Part shown: positions 6,057-7,163 of the stretch, one piece after another
How positions within the stretch are numbered: position 1 is the stretch's first letter
Layout of the letters: every line of letters starts with the position of its first letter
Position numbers and translations under genes: made by a program
From: Bacillota bacterium
GTDB taxonomy: Bacteria > Bacillota > Bacilli > Bacillales_B > DSM-18226
Direction of reading: 5' to 3'
Length of the DNA: 7,163 nucleotides
Assembly (NCBI GenBank): GCA_030705665.1
Contig: JAUZQA010000217.1
Span: forward strand, 1-7,163
The notes under the pieces: model-generated
Told to the model about the DNA's origin: nothing
Database searches by the model: none
What the model saw: the letters and a program-made list of their open reading frames with translations, nothing else

Positions 6057-6353
6057 ATGCAAAATTTTCAAAATGAATTACAAATGTTAGGGCTGGACCA
6101 ATACCAAGCTGGTGAGCTCATTAACATGAACCCAATGGGGATAGGTATAGAAGACCCTCGACGCTGTGGACGTTGTGGTGGATGTGGCGGATGCGGCGGC
6201 TTTAGATGCGGTGGATTCCATTGCGGTGGATTCCGTTGCGGTGGATTTGGGTGTGCAGGATTTGGAATTGGATTTGGATGCGCAGGATTTGGATTTGGAT
6301 GCGCAGGTTGTTTCGGCTTTAGTTGTTTCGGAATTGGTGTCGGATTTATATAA
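6057..6353 (+). CDS. Heterocycloanthracin/sonorensin-family bacteriocin precursor
   Basis: The product is 98 residues with two clearly different parts. Residues 1-36 are a conserved-looking leader, MQNFQNELQMLGLDQYQAGE and then an acidic IEDPRR. Residues 37-98 are almost only Gly, Cys and Phe, with 12 cysteines (37, 40, 43, 46, 51, 56, 61, 66, 75, 82, 85, 90), one Ser and no Thr. This matches, by memory, the heterocycloanthracin/sonorensin family (TIGR03601). In that family, cysteines in a repetitive C-terminal core are thought to be turned into thiazoles by a YcaO/cyclodehydratase complex before leader removal and export. AAAGGGGAGG (6042-6051) lies 5 bases before the ATG, an unusually strong ribosome binding site. 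No maturation, protease, transport or immunity gene is in the window, so these would have to be encoded elsewhere. If the modification is absent, it could instead be a structural or metal-binding Gly/Cys-rich peptide. Antisense and +1 frames are open only because of the repeats. Confidence 0.85.
   Translation: MQNFQNELQMLGLDQYQAGELINMNPMGIGIEDPRRCGRCGGCGGCGGFRCGGFHCGGFRCGGFGCAGFGIGFGCAGFGFGCAGCFGFSCFGIGVGFI
6192..6251 (+). repeat. 15-bp tandem repeats in the precursor core
   Basis: Four units of 15 bases start at 6192, 6207, 6222 and 6237, each coding Cys-Gly-Gly-Phe plus one variable residue (Arg, His, Arg, Gly). Units two and three (TGCGGTGGATTCC followed by AT or GT) differ by one base, which suggests recent duplication by slippage or unequal exchange. 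Further right the related GGATTTGGATGCGCAGG block occurs twice with a longer period. Confidence 0.85.
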
Positions 6354-6386
6354 AAAAAATTTACCCCTGCTGATTCTACGCAGGGG
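6350..6386 (-). terminator. Terminator oriented for the leftward YcgQ-like gene
   Basis: CCCCTGC (6364-6370) and GCAGGGG (6380-6386) form a 7-bp GC-rich stem with a 9-base loop. Read on the minus strand the hairpin is followed by TAAATTTTTTTT, a good U-tract. Read on the plus strand it is followed by CATTCCC, so it is a poor intrinsic terminator for the precursor gene that ends at 6353. It sits about 110 bases beyond the stop of the leftward gene. Confidence 0.75.
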
Positions 6387-6494
6387 CATTCCCATATTCT
6401 CAATATGTGTCAATTTTCGTTATTCAACTAATTTGATAAGCACACTATTACGAGCTGATTTCCCAATAGCAGTTTATTTTGATATAAAACTCAA

Positions 6495-7163
6495 TTATTG
6501 TAAGCTGTTTCTGTATACATATGGGTCATTCGGCTTTGGAATCGTTTTGTAGCTCGTCACTTTTAAAACAGGTATTTTGGTTTTCATTTGTGGATAATAA
6601 ACTGTATCCAATGTTCCTGTGACCTGATACCATTGGTCATTTGGGATATGAATATTGTTTGGAAATTGGAGCATCAAACCAAAAGCTCCTGAATCTGCGA
6701 CACAGTGAATAATCCCAAATCGTAGTAAAAACAGCTGGTTGGATTGTAACCCAGGCCCATTATATGAGAATCCTTTCGTAGTAAGAGTTTTCCCTGCAAA
6801 TGCCCCGGAAAAGTTATAAAGCACTTCTAACCCGACCAAATAGTCTTCATCTGTAAAAGTAATATTATTTTTTGGGGTATATGACTTAGATTCTTTCCTG
6901 ACTAAATCTTCAAAATCAGCTTGGTTCATGAATTTACTCATATCAGGATTGAGAACTTGGTGCGTCCCGTACTGATCACTGCCGTCTTCTAATGTTGGAA
7001 ATGAAAACCCCTTTGCATCCACTAGCTGCGAATCCAGCGTTGCTACGGGCAAGACAACTCCTGTAACGGCAGGAATTAACACGATCGTGTAGGCCAAGAA
7101 TTTTTTCATCCTTTTCCCGGCAGGTTGCTTCTTTTTACCGTGACCATGTTCATGATGATGTTC
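6495..7163 (-). CDS. YcgQ-like protein (DUF1980/TIGR03943), N-terminus off the right edge
   Basis: The frame is open from the right edge to a TAA at 6497-6495, giving 222 visible residues. The ATG at 7109 is internal. Upstream of it the frame continues for 18 codons to the window end as a His-rich, basic stretch (EHHHEHGHGKKKQPAGKR), like the linker before the third hydrophobic segment of B. subtilis YcgQ. No ribosome binding site precedes that ATG. The visible part then has one membrane helix (KFLAYTIVLIPAVTGVVLPVA, about residues 20-40) and an exposed domain. That domain contains TLDSQLVDAKGFSF, FTDEDYLVGLEVLYN, FLLRFGIIHCVADSGAFGL (with the single conserved Cys, about 154), PVLKV and a terminal DPYVYR. 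YcgQ proteins (about 285 residues) usually pair with a YcgR/DUF318 permease, which would lie just to the right. A role in metal handling is suggested by the His-rich linker but unproven. Confidence 0.88.
   Translation of the reverse strand, partial: EHHHEHGHGKKKQPAGKRMKKFLAYTIVLIPAVTGVVLPVATLDSQLVDAKGFSFPTLEDGSDQYGTHQVLNPDMSKFMNQADFEDLVRKESKSYTPKNNITFTDEDYLVGLEVLYNFSGAFAGKTLTTKGFSYNGPGLQSNQLFLLRFGIIHCVADSGAFGLMLQFPNNIHIPNDQWYQVTGTLDTVYYPQMKTKIPVLKVTSYKTIPKPNDPYVYRNSLQ

Noticed and set aside
6068..6413. Two overlapping leftward open frames (111 and 108 codons) opposite the bacteriocin-like precursor
   Set aside because: They are Pro/Asn-rich or Ser/Thr/Ala-rich low-complexity mirrors of the Gly/Cys repeats, without ribosome binding sites, and they exist only because the repeat is free of stops on all frames.
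6166..6552. Rightward open frame of 128 codons in another frame of the precursor
   Set aside because: It begins inside the repeat, reads as a Val/Asp/Ala repeat, has no ribosome binding site and runs into the end of the YcgQ-like gene.
1..7163. Mobile element, tRNA, rRNA or CRISPR array
   Set aside because: I found no transposase or integrase-like protein, no terminal repeats with target duplications, no cloverleaf-like segment and no regularly spaced repeats outside the precursor coding region.

Overview
The window looks like ordinary chromosome from a low-GC, Gram-positive Bacillaceae (a Bacillus sensu lato such as Neobacillus, Mesobacillus or the B. cereus group; the genus cannot be fixed from here). 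Support for this comes from AT-rich intergenic DNA, strong AAAGGAGG-type ribosome binding sites, sigma-A and sigma-B style promoters, and gene families typical of Bacillus. I see no transposase, integrase, tRNA, rRNA or CRISPR array.

Layout, left to right. (1) The last 46 codons of a CorC/HlyC-type (hemolysin-family, CNNM/CBS) membrane protein, closed by a strong terminator. (2) A leftward 113-residue coiled-coil protein of unknown function. (3) A rightward Cys-free HesB/YneR-like protein behind a sequence close to a sigma-B promoter, ending in a strong terminator. (4) A rightward uncharacterised 163-residue Bacillus protein behind an extended -10 promoter. Its stop codon lies inside a hairpin shared with the gene that converges on it. 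(5) A leftward KimA-type potassium importer (APC superfamily). It keeps the potassium-binding residues known from B. subtilis KimA but has an extra N-terminal hydrophobic segment. (6) Divergent from it, a DUF445 (YjiN/YheB-like) membrane protein ending in a UUCG-tetraloop terminator. (7) A four-helix, His-containing membrane protein of the kind annotated as small cytochrome-c oxidase-like proteins. (8) After a roughly 250-base gene-free stretch with short repeats, a Gly/Cys-rich peptide of 98 residues with the features of the heterocycloanthracin/sonorensin family. These are ribosomally made precursors whose cysteines are thought to be cyclised to thiazoles. (9) Converging on it from the right edge, the C-terminal 222 codons of a YcgQ-like (DUF1980/TIGR03943) protein. 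The reading frame runs out of the window upstream of the first visible ATG and includes a His-rich linker.

Most genes are single units with their own promoter and terminator, so there is little operon structure. The item of greatest interest is the bacteriocin-like precursor. No YcaO/cyclodehydratase or dehydrogenase gene lies in the window, so if it is modified, the enzymes must be encoded elsewhere. This fits what has been described for heterocycloanthracin precursors in the B. cereus group. The family is known, but this copy has an unusual phased cysteine pattern and an unexplained upstream region. I do not see evidence for a wholly new multi-gene system here.
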